Shown piece by piece: positions 1 to 10,065 of a DNA stretch of 64,000 nt. Within the stretch, counting starts at the first letter, position 1; the number at the start of each line of letters is the position of its first letter. The notes below the pieces were generated by a model, which saw nothing but the letters and a program-made list of their open reading frames with translations, had not been told where the DNA came from and did no database searches. Position numbers and translations under genes: made by a program. Source of the DNA: Favolaschia claudopus (Eukaryota > Basidiomycota > Agaricomycetes > Agaricales > Mycenaceae). The stretch is taken from contig JAWWNJ010000005.1 in assembly GCA_037176885.1 (NCBI GenBank), forward strand, positions 1,426,001-1,490,000. The letters are read 5' to 3'.

Positions 1-519
1 AAAGACATCGATCAGAATTGCAGTGCCTGATGAGTCAGCAGCTATGCAGCAAAGGGCGGGCCAGCGCAAGGCAGTCTCCGGTCGATGTCCAGAACGATGG
101 CGAGCGAAAAGACATGTACCAAAGCAGTGTCCTAGAAGGTTACTGTGGATCTCGCGCCGTAATACCGGAAAATGAGCTGGATGCAAGAGGAAGACTTCGG
201 ATGTCGATTATTGTCCGCGAAAATGATTGGGGGTCTCGCACACGCAAAGCGAGACCATACCTCCTTGAGTTGTCCTTAAGGTTGGCGTTGGGGTGTAGAC
301 GAGTCATCCTGAGGCAAACAGTAGCGCGAAGGATATGCACGAAGACGATTTTTAGAATTTTTATGAATTTTCAATTTCGAAACCCTCATGATACATGGAA
401 AGGCTCATGTCCAGCTAGCTCTGAAGACTTTGGGCTTTGTATGGCCGCGTCTCTCTGGCGTGTGTGGGCCATGGCGCATTCATGTTCGGAGATGATGATG
501 GTGGGAGGAAAGGAAACGT

Positions 520-1543
520 TCAGTAATATGCTCCGCGACAGACAGAACACTTTCGTGTGGTGAGTTTCCGGCACGAGGGTTCATCACACGGTGCGCCGAC
601 TGTTTTCATCAGCTCTGCCAAGCTCGATGCATAGGTCGCCATCTCGTTGGTTGAAGTTACCCTTTTACAGATGTCCAGATCCCATTGCTGAATGGGATTC
701 AGGGAGGGGAAGTCAGGATGCATGGTGGCTATGCGGAATATCTCGCGTGTGTCCTCTGAGGATGGGGGAACAGGTAGCCTACGGGCCCCGTCGTAGACCT
801 CGAAGCACGGGGAAGTCGTGAATTTAGAGGCGATGAACGATGTGGTGGATTGCACGCGATAGAATTCGTCGATTATCATGATCTTCCCCAGACTCTCCGG
901 AGTAAGTGGCGAGGAGGCACACATTAGATAGCGAGGCGTGGGGATACTAGATGTGGGTGGAATGGGAATCGTGATTTCCCCCGTGGATCTCTCGACAAGT
1001 ACGACTCCGTAGCACAAAGCTTTAGGATGTATGGACGCACTGTGCACCGCTGTGTTTCTTCCAAGACGTTCGACGGTTTGTGATGCCCACAACAAATCCT
1101 CTTCGATAATATCGGCTGGCACACCGGAGCCTGCTCGATATTCACTGGCATACACACGTCCGAGAAGGACAACAATATCCGCCAGGTTTCCGGAGCCCCC
1201 ACCATCGGTGACATACCTAATCTGCGCTTCAAAAACCTGTTGCATGATGTTATCAAGGGGACACAGAGATCAAATTGGGCGAACAAACTTTGCTATCGAT
1301 TCCCGAAACGACGTGGCACAAAGTGGTTCTTGCTTTGGCTTCACAGTGGAATACAAACACGAAGCATGTTGCAACGCAATCTGTGCAGAAGCCCCGAATT
1401 GGGCTGTCATCGTCCATACGTCCCCAGCCACGCTCCTCGATACGTTCATATTCGGCTTGTATCAAATAATAGTGGACCGTTTCCTGTAGAGTCATCACAG
1501 CTCGATATCCTCCAGGTCCGACTTCCAGTTCCTTGATTTTCAT
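520..1543 (-). CDS. MYND-type zinc finger protein, finger cut short
   Basis: Two exons join in phase 0: 1543-1289 and 1236-520, with a 52-bp intron (GTTTGT...CAACAG, TTGATAAC branch-like site). The product is about 324 residues and most of it is unlike any family I know. The last 25 residues (CDEPSCRKLTTRKCSVCRGAYY) match the first half of a MYND finger: Cys pairs spaced CxxxxC and CxxC followed by Tyr-Tyr. In MYND proteins the next residue is Cys; here that codon is TGA. Reading on past it gives a WPTH...PYKAQS-like tail that resembles the usual end of the finger, so this looks like a recent loss. MYND fingers bind proline-rich peptides. The body of the gene is open and well spliced. Finger identity is fairly sure, function unknown. 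Confidence 0.6.
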
Positions 1544-2166
1544 GAAGGTCGCAGCGGACTAGCAAGAGTCTGGTGGTAGTGGCAGATGGCGAGAAAACGG
1601 GATATCGGATGCATGGGCTGGAAGGGACTTATACCAGGCCAAAAATTCCGTGACCAAGGGTCGAGGCACGGTCTTATTTTGGCGTATTTTTGGTTGGATG
1701 GGAGACATTTCCCTCATACGGAAATTTTGGCCTTGTAAAGACCGCCAGGTTCCTTGTTGGTCGGCGGAGGTGGATTATTTTTCCAGGAGTTAAATGGACG
1801 CGGGTACGCTCAGGTGAGGGATAATTACTCGAAGCCGAGGACAGTTATCATGACGAGGTCCCAAGAGTCTGCAACAAACCTCACCAGAATGAAGCACATC
1901 GATGAATCTTGCAATCACAGCTGACGTAGACAAACGTTGTCAGGAAATCCTAGGCTAGAATCCAAGTTTTCGACGCGATAGATTATGACATTCAAGAAGA
2001 TTGCAGCGAGCAGACTGCATCAAGCCAATCCGTTGTATGCTCGAGTATGCGAACAAGTTAAGCAATGTGCTGGAGTAGCGCGACCAGCGTATATTCAGGG
2101 CATGTCGGTAATCGAATTCGGAGCGAAAACTGTTTGAGCGAGAAGGAATTGTGAAAGATGGAGAGG
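1544..2166. other. intergenic region
   Basis: Spacer between the starts and ends of two minus-strand genes. It would hold the promoter of the MYND gene. I see no gene, repeat or clear TATA box. Confidence 0.5.
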
Positions 2167-2712
2167 CTATGGAACGTCGTCGAGCAAGTGGACCCGACAA
2201 TTGAAGCGGCGTTGATCCAAGTTAACATTGCATTTATGCAAAATCTCCGCCTCCGCATAACTGACATTATGAACTCGATTTTCGATAGCCACCGCTCGAT
2301 CTTGATCTGTGAAGAACGCAACGACCTGGCGCACGAATGTTCGGCAGCTTATGCCATGGGCACGATTCACCACGGGGAGGCGTCTGGGCCCTTCCTCGCA
2401 GACATCGCAGACTGCCTCGAAGTGCGAGCGGTCAACTACTTGGGAGGTGTCTGTGTATCCAGGTATTTTGAAATACCCCACGACAAAAGATGAGCCGATG
2501 ATGGGCATCGCGCCGTCCGGGAGGTTATGAGACTGGTAGCATTCTGTGCCATCTACCGGGTCTTCCGCCCACTCGTGGAGCGAGCAATGACCGGCGCTAT
2601 CGACATGGACCAAGCCCCAGTGGAAGGCACGGGCGGGGGCTCCGATAGAGCCTATGTTCGTCGGAATGGGGAGAGTGCAGATATAAAGAGAATTCAGTTC
2701 GAGGGGCATCAT
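2167..2712 (-). CDS. small fungal protein, DUF6914-like
   Basis: Single-exon frame of 181 residues from the ATG at 2712 (the frame is open a few codons further but without ATG). Landmarks are an early LY strand, an FHWGLVHV strand about 35 residues in, a central IG..F.VGYFKIPG segment, and a CRTFV helix near the C-terminus. This order (LY..., HWG, ..., CRTW/FV) is what I know from the small DUF6914 proteins common in basidiomycetes, whose function is not known. No signal peptide or membrane segment. Assignment is by pattern memory only and could be wrong; that it is a real gene is likelier because the frame is long and compact. Confidence 0.5.
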   Translation of the reverse strand: MMPLELNSLYICTLPIPTNIGSIGAPARAFHWGLVHVDSAGHCSLHEWAEDPVDGTECYQSHNLPDGAMPIIGSSFVVGYFKIPGYTDTSQVVDRSHFEAVCDVCEEGPRRLPVVNRAHGISCRTFVRQVVAFFTDQDRAVAIENRVHNVSYAEAEILHKCNVNLDQRRFNCRVHLLDDVP

Positions 2713-2975
2713 GGTCACTTGGAAGGGTGACTTACTGGATTTTGGCCCGATTCTGTCACGATTTGAACAACTCTCTGATCAAAATCGGGAGAATTGGCTA
2801 CGAAACGCTATTTCTTCCCCAACAATCTCTTAAAAGGAGATCTCTGGCCAAATCCGGCCTACTGCAATTTGAGGCCAATTTCAGACGTCAGCCCTATTAC
2901 GCTTACCTCAGACTTGCGCCTTAATTTTGGCGTCATCACCTTCTCTTTCCTCCTTCCTCGTCGTTGAGATCGTCG

Positions 2976-5336
2976 ATGAGCGCACCCCCCAATGTAGACG
3001 ACAAGGAAAGAACCTTCTGCGGCACGATAACAGAAGCCCGCATCGCCGCGCGTGAGCGGCGGGAACAAAAGCCGCAGCCGTGGGTGGTGCAGAAGCTTAC
3101 GGTCGCTATAACCTTCGGGATTATGGGGTATACCGGGTATGTTTATGCTGGGAGGTTTAGTAGGAGGCTCATGGATGGACGGAGGGCGACCGGCAGTGAG
3201 TTGTGCGATACAATCTGAGAAATAAGGGGTGTACCAACGATTGTAGTCGGGCTTCTCGTTGGATGGTCAATTCTATACGCGTGGATGGTATGGGCGTATG
3301 TGAAGGTTGTATCGTTTTTGTTGCTTGAGTATCTGCTAATCTGGGCATGACCACAGGTCATATTCACGCCGCCAGGAAAAGCCACTGATGTGGGTCTACA
3401 ATTCTAAGTAATCTGGAAACCAGCTCAATTTGCAGCATAGTACGTCGCCAAAGTACCTCGACCACTGCTGCCTGCTCCAGAATGGGACCAACCTGATCAA
3501 ATTTACGCCGACGCCGACTCCTTTGACGAAACCGCCGTAGCGGATATCGACGCTGGACGGATAGGCCCGACAGTGCCGCCACCAGCACACCATCCTGATG
3601 GTGCACCGGCGCATCCCCCTGTACCGAATCCACTTTCAAACGGACGCCCACCGCGCAGAAAGTCGAGCAGTAGGCCGCCTGTCCGCGACCGCTACCCATC
3701 TCGTGCCAACCTCCTCGAACCGCACCGCTACTGCTCGCGCTGCAGCATCATCAAGCCCCACCGCGCGCACCATTGTCGCATCTGCGGGAACTGCATCCTC
3801 AAATTCGACCACCACTGCCCCTGGATCGGCCAATGTGTCGGCGCGCGCAATCACAAATTCTTCCTCAACTTCAATCTCGCGGCGTTTGCGTTTACGATAT
3901 ATACGTTTGCTTCCATCTTGGCATTCAATGTTGGTGGGCGGAACGGAGGGGATACCGACCCGCAGGAGGTCGTAATTATTGCGCTGTGAGTGTTAGCGGT
4001 CTGCTCTGTTGACGAAACGGTGCTGATGATTATGATAATGCGTAGTGCGGCCCTGTTTGCACTCTTCACCGCCACCCTTGCTGTCGAGCATACGAGAATG
4101 ATTCTGTTTTCACAGACGACGGTGAGTCTCGGCTTCATGGCTTCCATCGACCTCGAGCGCTAACTCGTCATGTCATACAGGTGGAGTCCCTCGCCATACG
4201 GCGTCAAAAGGAGAGAGATCGCGCGGGATTGGAGGCGTCGGGGATTGCGTGCTGGGATTTTCAGTATGTTCTCCACCCCTCACTCCCCTTCTCAATCAAA
4301 TACTTCTCATCTTTAACACTTCCTCCTTCCCAATCAACTCTCCACTAATTCACCCCTCCACAGATCCCGCCGCTCTGCCCTCCGCACCTACGACGCCGAG
4401 TGGGGCGCGCCCGACAAAGAGGGGAACCCGTGGTGGCCTGGGTCGAAGCGGAAGGGGTGGGAAGATACGATGGGGAGGGGGCGGTGGGGGTGGGTTTGTG
4501 AGTGACCGACCCTCTTTTTTTCTCTCCTTTGATTTTGGTCTGGTTTGTGGCTGCTTTGCTTTTCGATGACGGTTTGGCACTGGGATTTGAGACTGGGATA
4601 GGTGTCTGGCACCCGCTCGTTCATCGAGTCTTTTTGCCTTTTGATGGGGTGAAATGCGTCGATTTTTGCAGGACGAGTTTGTTGGAGACGCGGTGAAAAC
4701 GAGGGTCCGCGTTAGCAGGCTTTTGACCTGTTTACTTCTGCGATGACCTGCACGATTCGCCCTGCATGCTGGGTTTTCGCGTGCCCCACAGACATTGCGA
4801 CGCTCTCCGATGGTAGTTTCGTCGCTATAAGGTTCCGGGACCTACTTTTCTTTCCGCGTCGTCTGGAACTGGCGGTCTTCTTGTTCCGCCAGCATATAAG
4901 GCGGGGAAGGATAGGGAGCATTCAATTGCAAGTCCCTGACTCACTGGGTTCGTGGCGCCTGTATGCTCGTTGGGGTTCCACATGTTGGGCGGCGTGGTTT
5001 CTTGACCAACGTGCTTGTCCGTTGCCTGTCGCGGCGGCGGCGGCGGTGCGTAAAATGTGAACTGCCCAATAGTTTGTTTCCCTGAGTGCCCACTCGCGCG
5101 TCTCCACTTTCCCTCCTACCGGAAATGACCCTAAAACTGGGCGAGCCGCATCTCTGGCTCTCTGCTCTCTCTGCTTTATATCTCTCGCCCTTGGTACTTG
5201 CCGACTGACCAATATTTCCACCACAGTCCCCGTCGGCGGCCCGCTCGGCGACGGCATGCACTACGTTCCCAACCCCTGCTACGCACCCGATGGACGGTGG
5301 ATGCGGAGGAGCGAGTGGCCGGAGGGGGTCAAATAG
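2976..5336 (+). CDS. DHHC palmitoyltransferase (PFA3-like)
   Basis: Protein S-acyltransferase that attaches palmitate to Cys residues of membrane-associated proteins. Exons I can join: 2976-3195, 3247-about 3305, 3357-3389, 3441-3985, 4046-4121, 4181-4263, 4364-4497 and 5227-5336. Two N-terminal membrane helices (around [18 protein letters not shown] and [18 protein letters not shown]) are followed by a PPGKATDYV linker. Then comes the Cys-rich domain (CSRC...[18 protein letters not shown]) with the catalytic DHHC, then two more helices and the conserved TTxE motif (TTVE) after the fourth helix. The C-terminus ends in PVGGPLGDG...WPEGVK. All splice junctions keep frame and the protein looks functional. 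Introns are 50-100 bp except the last, which is 729 bp (4498-5226). The GKxxDYV linker favours the PFA3 group, whose yeast member modifies Vac8 on the vacuole, but the subgroup is uncertain. Confidence 0.88.
4498..5226 (+). other. unusually long last intron of the DHHC gene
   Basis: GT at 4498 (GTGAGTGACC) and AG at 5226 (TTCCACCACAG) join codons of a conserved C-terminus. At 729 bp it is more than ten times the size of most introns in the gene. It contains a (CGG)5-like run near 5031-5047. I see no exon in it. Confidence 0.7.
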
Positions 5337-6722
5337 CGAAGGCTCTACTCTGCTTTCGAGAGCGAAATACATACATGTTATTATGGGGAACGAGCAGGTA
5401 CCAGAAAGTGCAGCGTCACTGCTTCCTGTGCGCCGATCCAGTCGCCCAGGAGCTTCACTGTGCATTGGCTGGCGCGGGAGTGTGGCAGACGATTATACAT
5501 GATTATCAACTCACTGCATACCCTTCCTTTTACTGATTTTCAAGCTTGGGAGGATACCTGGGAGATACAATGTAGTATTATATCGATACAGCAGTCGTTG
5601 ACGGTGCTACATACCCCGATCAAGGGTGAGTCAAGGACATCGACAACGTTAATGCGCCAGTAGGCCGCGCACTTCCTCCTTTGACGGCGCATACTTATAC
5701 CAGTCGCTCGATGATCTTCAGGGCATGAGACCATAACTTTCCTCCTCCATTTTTGCACCAACACTTACGCTGACATGCTTCCCTCTGAGAAACGTATAAA
5801 CCGGAACGCGGGATTCTATTTCATTGTGATTCTGAATAGTTGTAATTACACACTATCGTACAAGGCAGCAGATCTGAGCTCCAGATTTGAGGACGAAAAT
5901 CAAAGGAAAAGGGATGTAAAGAGAGAGATTCAGACTATTGATACTATGTACCGTAGATATGACAGTGATATCGAGAGAGCAGGCAAACGAGTGGGAGCTG
6001 TGTTGTGCTTCGGTAGCAGAACATATTTTGTAAAGGAGTGTGGTAGGCCAAGGCGGTGAGTGCGATGGCGATGAGCGGCTGATATTGCGGGGTCGCAGAT
6101 GATGAGGGGATTTGGGAAGTGATGGGCTGTAGATCTCCACGTTGAGGCGGAGGTGAGGGGGAGCTGCGAGGGGTCGGAGAGCGTAGAGATGGTGTCGAGG
6201 ATAACAATCGACACGCAAGCCGCGACGAGGCAGCTTTGTGAGTCACACGAAGGAAAGGAGTTTTGGATGGAGGGGGTGACAATGCTAAGGTTGCTAAGGT
6301 TGCGAGTATGGAAGGATTGAGGCGGAGGTCAGACGAGCTGCGAAGAATCGGAGGAGTGGAGATGGTGCCAAGGATGAAGATAGAGTATGCCGACAATCGA
6401 CGCACAAGCCGTGACGAGGCAGCTGGAAAGTCATACGAAGGGAAGGGTTTTGAATGGAGGGAGAGAGGGACAACACTGAGGTTGCCAAGCTTGTAGGTAT
6501 GGATGGACTACATAGCAAAATCACAGGTCAGAAAAACATCCTAACAAACGATATGATATAAGCTTACTTTGAGTTTTGGAGCGCCGGCTGGGATATGTGT
6601 AGCGTGGACGAAACTGTCATATCGGCCTCTTCGAGTTGCGTTGTGTTTTCTTTTTCGTTCCCTCCCCCTCCCCCGACCCGCACCACCCCTCCCTCCTCAT
6701 CTCTCCTCCATATCGCACTTCA
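5337..6722. other. intergenic region with a tandem duplication
   Basis: Region between convergent genes (DHHC gene on +, Ala/Gln-repeat gene on -). The only structure I see is the 175-bp tandem duplication at 6142-6491. Short open frames on both strands run through it but none has convincing coding character. Confidence 0.5.
6142..6491. repeat. two diverged tandem copies of a 175-bp unit
   Basis: Copy A 6142-6316 and copy B 6317-6491 both begin TTGAGGCGGAGGT and share further blocks in order: GAGATGGTG(T/C)C(G/A)AGGAT, ACAATCGAC(A/G)C(G/A)CAAGCC, CACGAAGG and TGGAGGGxGxGACAA. They are diverged but collinear. Confidence 0.75.
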
Positions 6723-8420
6723 CTACACCCTCCCCCACCTCCGACCCCTCCCTCTTCCCACACCCCGTCTGACCACTCGCGGCCCGGGATCACCCAACAC
6801 CGGCGCACCCACCCTCTCCATGGCCACCGCCTTCCTCTTACCCTCCGCCTCCGAACCACCTCCCCGGTTCACTTCAACGCTGATCAACGGCACCGAGGAA
6901 GCAGCAGCACTCCTGCCCCCACCCCCAAAGTCGACGTCCAGCTTCGCCGACGCAGTGGCTTTGAAGTTCAGATTCAGCCCGATCCGCGGGAGAAATGTGG
7001 TTGGCGGGAGGGTGGAGTCGGAGAAGATGACGGGGGGAGTGGCGGCGGGTGAAGGTGAGGGTGAGAACTCGGAGGAAGATGAAGATGAGGAGAGTTCGGG
7101 CGTCCAGCTCTTCGACCAACTCGTATCGACCAGCGGCGTGCTAGAACTGGAGTTATCGGACGCCCAGGAAAGCGAGCCCTTCACGCTATCCGGCGCAAAG
7201 GAGACCGCGAGCGGGGACAACGACATCGAGAGCACACGCATTAAAGGGAAGAACGATGCACAGGCGGTGAATATGCTTGACAGGAACTGCGGGATGGATA
7301 GTGAGGGGAGTGAGAGAGACGGCAAGGAAGGGAGGGATAGAGAAGAGAGGGGAGACGGGAAATGCGTGTCATGGATGCGCGAGAGGATAGTTCGCAGAGT
7401 GACGAATCGGTGCACAAGGTCGAAGAATATCGGGTTTTGAGTTGTAGTGGCTGTATCAGGGGAGGAGAGAAGGGCGTTCAGGGTGTCGAGAAAGGCGACG
7501 GCTTGAACTAGGAAGCCGTGAATAGGCGATCGCCATTCCGGGCGTGCGGGTGCGGAAGCGGATGTTGATGTATTCTGGTCGCATGTGCCTCTGTGCAGAT
7601 ACAACGCCCCACCCACCAGGATGAACAGCCCCCATATCCTCCGCCGCACATGCATCGCGTATTCGGGCAGCGTCGGACGACCAAGGGGAAATCGAGAGGC
7701 GAGGCGATGGCGGAACCACGATGCAGCAGGGCCCCAGGGTCCCCACCATGCCAAGGGATGGAAAGAGGGGAAGGACTGTAAAGGATGCTGTCCGAAGAAG
7801 GGGGGGAAAGGTGGGGTATAACCGGGTGCATAGTTGTCTGTCCAGTGAGAGCGCGCATAGGCTTGGGTGTGCGCCTGCCGTGTTTGAGCGTGACCGCGGG
7901 TATGAGCCTGTTGTGCTTGAGCGTAGGCTTGGGCTTGGGCGTGAGCCTGAGCCTGAGCCTGTTGAGCTTGTGCTTGTTGAGCCTGCGCCCGTGCCTGTGC
8001 TTGCGCTTGCGCATGGGCCAACGCATTCGCGTGAGCCTGCGCTTGGGCGTGAGCCTTTGCCAGCGAGTCCACCTCCGCATGAGCGTATTCGACGGCAGAG
8101 GGAGGGTTCTGTAAATGGAAAGGCTTCCAATTCGATTTACGAGTGAACGTATCGCGGAAGCTTTCTAAGAGACTGGGATGGTATTGAGATTGGGATTGGG
8201 AATTCGATTGACGAGCAGAGAGCCACCAGCGAGAGATTGCTGTGAGTGGACCGGAGAAAGTATTCGTGCCGCCGGGCGCCGCATGAGGCTCAGACCAGGC
8301 TGAGGGGTACACTGCACCAACATGGTTATGTCGAGCGCCAGCACCGGGCGATTTGTGCCAAGGAGGAGTAGGATGAAGTCCTGCGGCCTTCGGAAGCCGA
8401 CAACGACACCGTGGCAGCAT
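6723..8420 (-). CDS. Ala/Gln-repeat protein with one membrane segment, probably mitochondrial
   Basis: Uninterrupted 565-codon frame. The N-terminus (MLPRCRCRLPKAAG) is rich in Arg and lacks acidic residues for about 80 residues, like a mitochondrial presequence. Residues about 120-190 are an alanine/glutamine/histidine repeat of AHAQAQA type. A single membrane helix (IWGLFILVGGALYLH) follows at about residue 270. A helical stretch (FLVQAVAFLDTLNALL...FFDLVHRFVTLRTIL) is likely the conserved core. The C-terminal 200 residues are Ser-rich and then Gly/Arg-rich. I do not recognise a family. Location in a mitochondrial membrane is inference from the leader and helix only. Confidence 0.6.
   Translation of the reverse strand: MLPRCRCRLPKAAGLHPTPPWHKSPGAGARHNHVGAVYPSAWSEPHAAPGGTNTFSGPLTAISRWWLSARQSNSQSQSQYHPSLLESFRDTFTRKSNWKPFHLQNPPSAVEYAHAEVDSLAKAHAQAQAHANALAHAQAQAQARAQAQQAQAQQAQAQAHAQAQAYAQAQQAHTRGHAQTRQAHTQAYARSHWTDNYAPGYTPPFPPFFGQHPLQSFPSFHPLAWWGPWGPAASWFRHRLASRFPLGRPTLPEYAMHVRRRIWGLFILVGGALYLHRGTCDQNTSTSASAPARPEWRSPIHGFLVQAVAFLDTLNALLSSPDTATTTQNPIFFDLVHRFVTLRTILSRIHDTHFPSPLSSLSLPSLPSLSLPSLSIPQFLSSIFTACASFFPLMRVLSMSLSPLAVSFAPDSVKGSLSWASDNSSSSTPLVDTSWSKSWTPELSSSSSSSEFSPSPSPAATPPVIFSDSTLPPTTFLPRIGLNLNFKATASAKLDVDFGGGGRSAAASSVPLISVEVNRGGGSEAEGKRKAVAMERVGAPVLGDPGPRVVRRGVGRGRGRRWGRV
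7870..8070 (-). repeat. coding short-period repeat (AHAQAQA)
   Basis: Degenerate 6-bp and 12-bp repeats of the GCxCAx type inside the gene above; on the + strand they appear as GCTTGG/GCCTGA units. They encode alternating Ala-Gln and Ala-His. Length is likely variable between strains. Confidence 0.8.
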
Positions 8421-8937
8421 TGGACGCGGCTGCGCAGAGAGATGCGCGATTATGGGGGGATTGCTGAAGAAAGGAGCCTTTGAATCGTCTCAAATAGAAT
8501 TATCAGATAGTGAGTGTTGATCTAGCGGATCACGGAGAATTTAGTCAGAGTCTTTGTCCTTGAGCCGATTTTCCTAGCTGTGATGAAGGGGAGATAGGGC
8601 TGCTGAGAGGGAGGAGGGGGGAGATCAGAGATATACCATTGAGGAGGATGTGGGGGACAACGTCGACGACTGCGGCAAGGTTGCTGCTGGTTACTGGCTG
8701 GCAGTGGCTGCGATCTGTTACTGGCGGTGATCTGTTACTTGTCACAGTCACGTACGTACTGCGAAAAAATCTAGATCAGGTCGATTTCATTTCAAAATCT
8801 TTACGCCTTTGTATGTCAAGTATGGTATACGTAGCCGAATATAAATCTATGATACACGGTCAGTGTCTGTGCCTAAAGTAAGGCCCTGTAGCGCACAGTG
8901 CTAGGGAACAAAAACAAAACTTACCCTGCATCGGAAT

Positions 8938-8971
8938 ACATCAAAGGGGAGTCGAACCCCTGCCGCTTGCT
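8938..8971 (-). pseudogene. 3' half of a tRNA-Gly gene
   Basis: On the minus strand it reads from base 38 and the 3' anticodon stem (AGCAAG) through a perfect T arm (AGGGG-TTCGACT-CCCCT) to the 3' acceptor strand TTGATGT. The T stem differs from that of the intact copy at 9891-9970 by a compensatory pair change. No acceptor 5' strand is found next to it; the matching one (ACATCAA) is at 21349-21355. An 8-base D-arm-like GAAGCGGT lies 24 bases upstream, so a decayed whole gene is also possible. Confidence 0.75.
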
Positions 8972-9881
8972 ATACATCACGAGACACGTCACGTGACCGC
9001 TTCTCTTTACTCAGCATTGTTCATTCTCAGTCCGCACTCCGGATCCACATGTAAATGATACAATTGTGAAGTAGTGAATCAACAAATTGGTGGAACATAA
9101 CGGACCACAGTACGACACTCATTGACATACACACCGATGCCCTATGCAGAAATAAATGAGTCAAAGCGCGCTTCGTGACAACCCTAGAAATATTACGTTC
9201 GAATCAAAATCCAACCCGAAGCCCTTCATGTGCTCGCGAATGTGCAGACAGATTGTCTCGTTGAATATCTTGCGGCATTCGGTCTCCACGTCACGTGACA
9301 GCCGACGCGTTGTGAGGTTCAGAGAGATTCCATCGAAGAGAACGTCGGTAATACTCAGAACGTCAACGACTGCGGCGAGGTTGTAGTGGCTGCGATCGCC
9401 GATCCGTCACAGTCTGTTACAGTTCTGTTACCGACGGGAAGGATCGGCGAACTGTCAATCGACTCGTAAATTTTTGCCAACTCGACGAGTTGGTGAACGT
9501 AAAATCAAACTCAAACTCGATATTTTTCTGCTGTTCAACGGTGAGTCTCGCCTGAGAAGCTATCTCGATATCCATCGCAATTGTATCTTCGCAACAAGTC
9601 TATTCACAAGAACGAGAAGTGGCGACATGTCACAATGCAAGCCATGACCAAAATTCACACGCTCATTTTGCAACTCTACGCATTCATGTCTCCAACTGGA
9701 CTTTCCTGTATGCTATGTAACACGTAGTTTTGACTGAGTAAGAAATCGTTCCTTCTCGGGCTACAGGTGAAGGTTTTGCGGAACATCTCCAGAGTGCCGA
9801 TTGAAGTGTTGGAATTCCCAAACGGATCGCCATAAAAAAATTACTTTGAGCAACTTCATGGGAGAGAGAAGGAGCTTTGCA

Positions 9882-9888
9882 AAAAAAC
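9882..9888 (-). terminator. RNA polymerase III terminator of tRNA-Gly
   Basis: A run of seven T on the minus strand two bases after the tRNA discriminator base region. Confidence 0.7.
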
Positions 9889-9890
9889 AT

Positions 9891-9970
9891 ACACTGGACG
9901 GGAGTCGAACCCGTGCCGCTTGCTACGCGTTAACTGGAAGGCAAGCATGATACCGTTTCACCACCAGTGT
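9891..9970 (-). tRNA. tRNA-Gly (anticodon UCC), with a 10-nt intron
   Basis: Perfect 7-bp acceptor stem (ACACTGG/CCAGTGT), D arm with GG in the loop, anticodon stem CTTGC/GCAAG and loop C-T-TCC-A with a 10-base intron (GTTAACGCGT) after position 37. The T arm is ACGGG-TTCGACT-CCCGT. The D and anticodon arms resemble yeast tRNA-Gly(UCC) (ATCAT...CCTTCCA). It decodes GGA. Its 5' end faces the end of the recombinase gene, 95 bp away. The first base is A rather than the usual G, which is slightly odd. Confidence 0.9.
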
Positions 9971-10065
9971 GTTAGCAATGATAAAATTTGATAGTACTGG
10001 TAAAGCGGATCATCTACGTCTACGTCACACAAACTACGTCACGGCAAGCCTTCGCATGTCTTCAA

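Larger units (their letters stand above)
8421..9890. other. gene-free block with dispersed repeats and a tRNA fragment
   Basis: No protein gene seen. A 25-bp block at 8659-8683 recurs at 9359-9383 with three mismatches; each is followed by AGTGGCTGCGATC (8703-8715 and 9385-9397). The 13-mer CACGTCACGTGAC occurs at 8985-8997 and 9287-9299. The tRNA-Gly 3' half at 8938-8971 lies between. Confidence 0.6.

Noticed and set aside
7585..8146. Several long + strand frames
   Set aside because: They are antisense shadows of the Ala/Gln-repeat gene; the repeat keeps all frames open.
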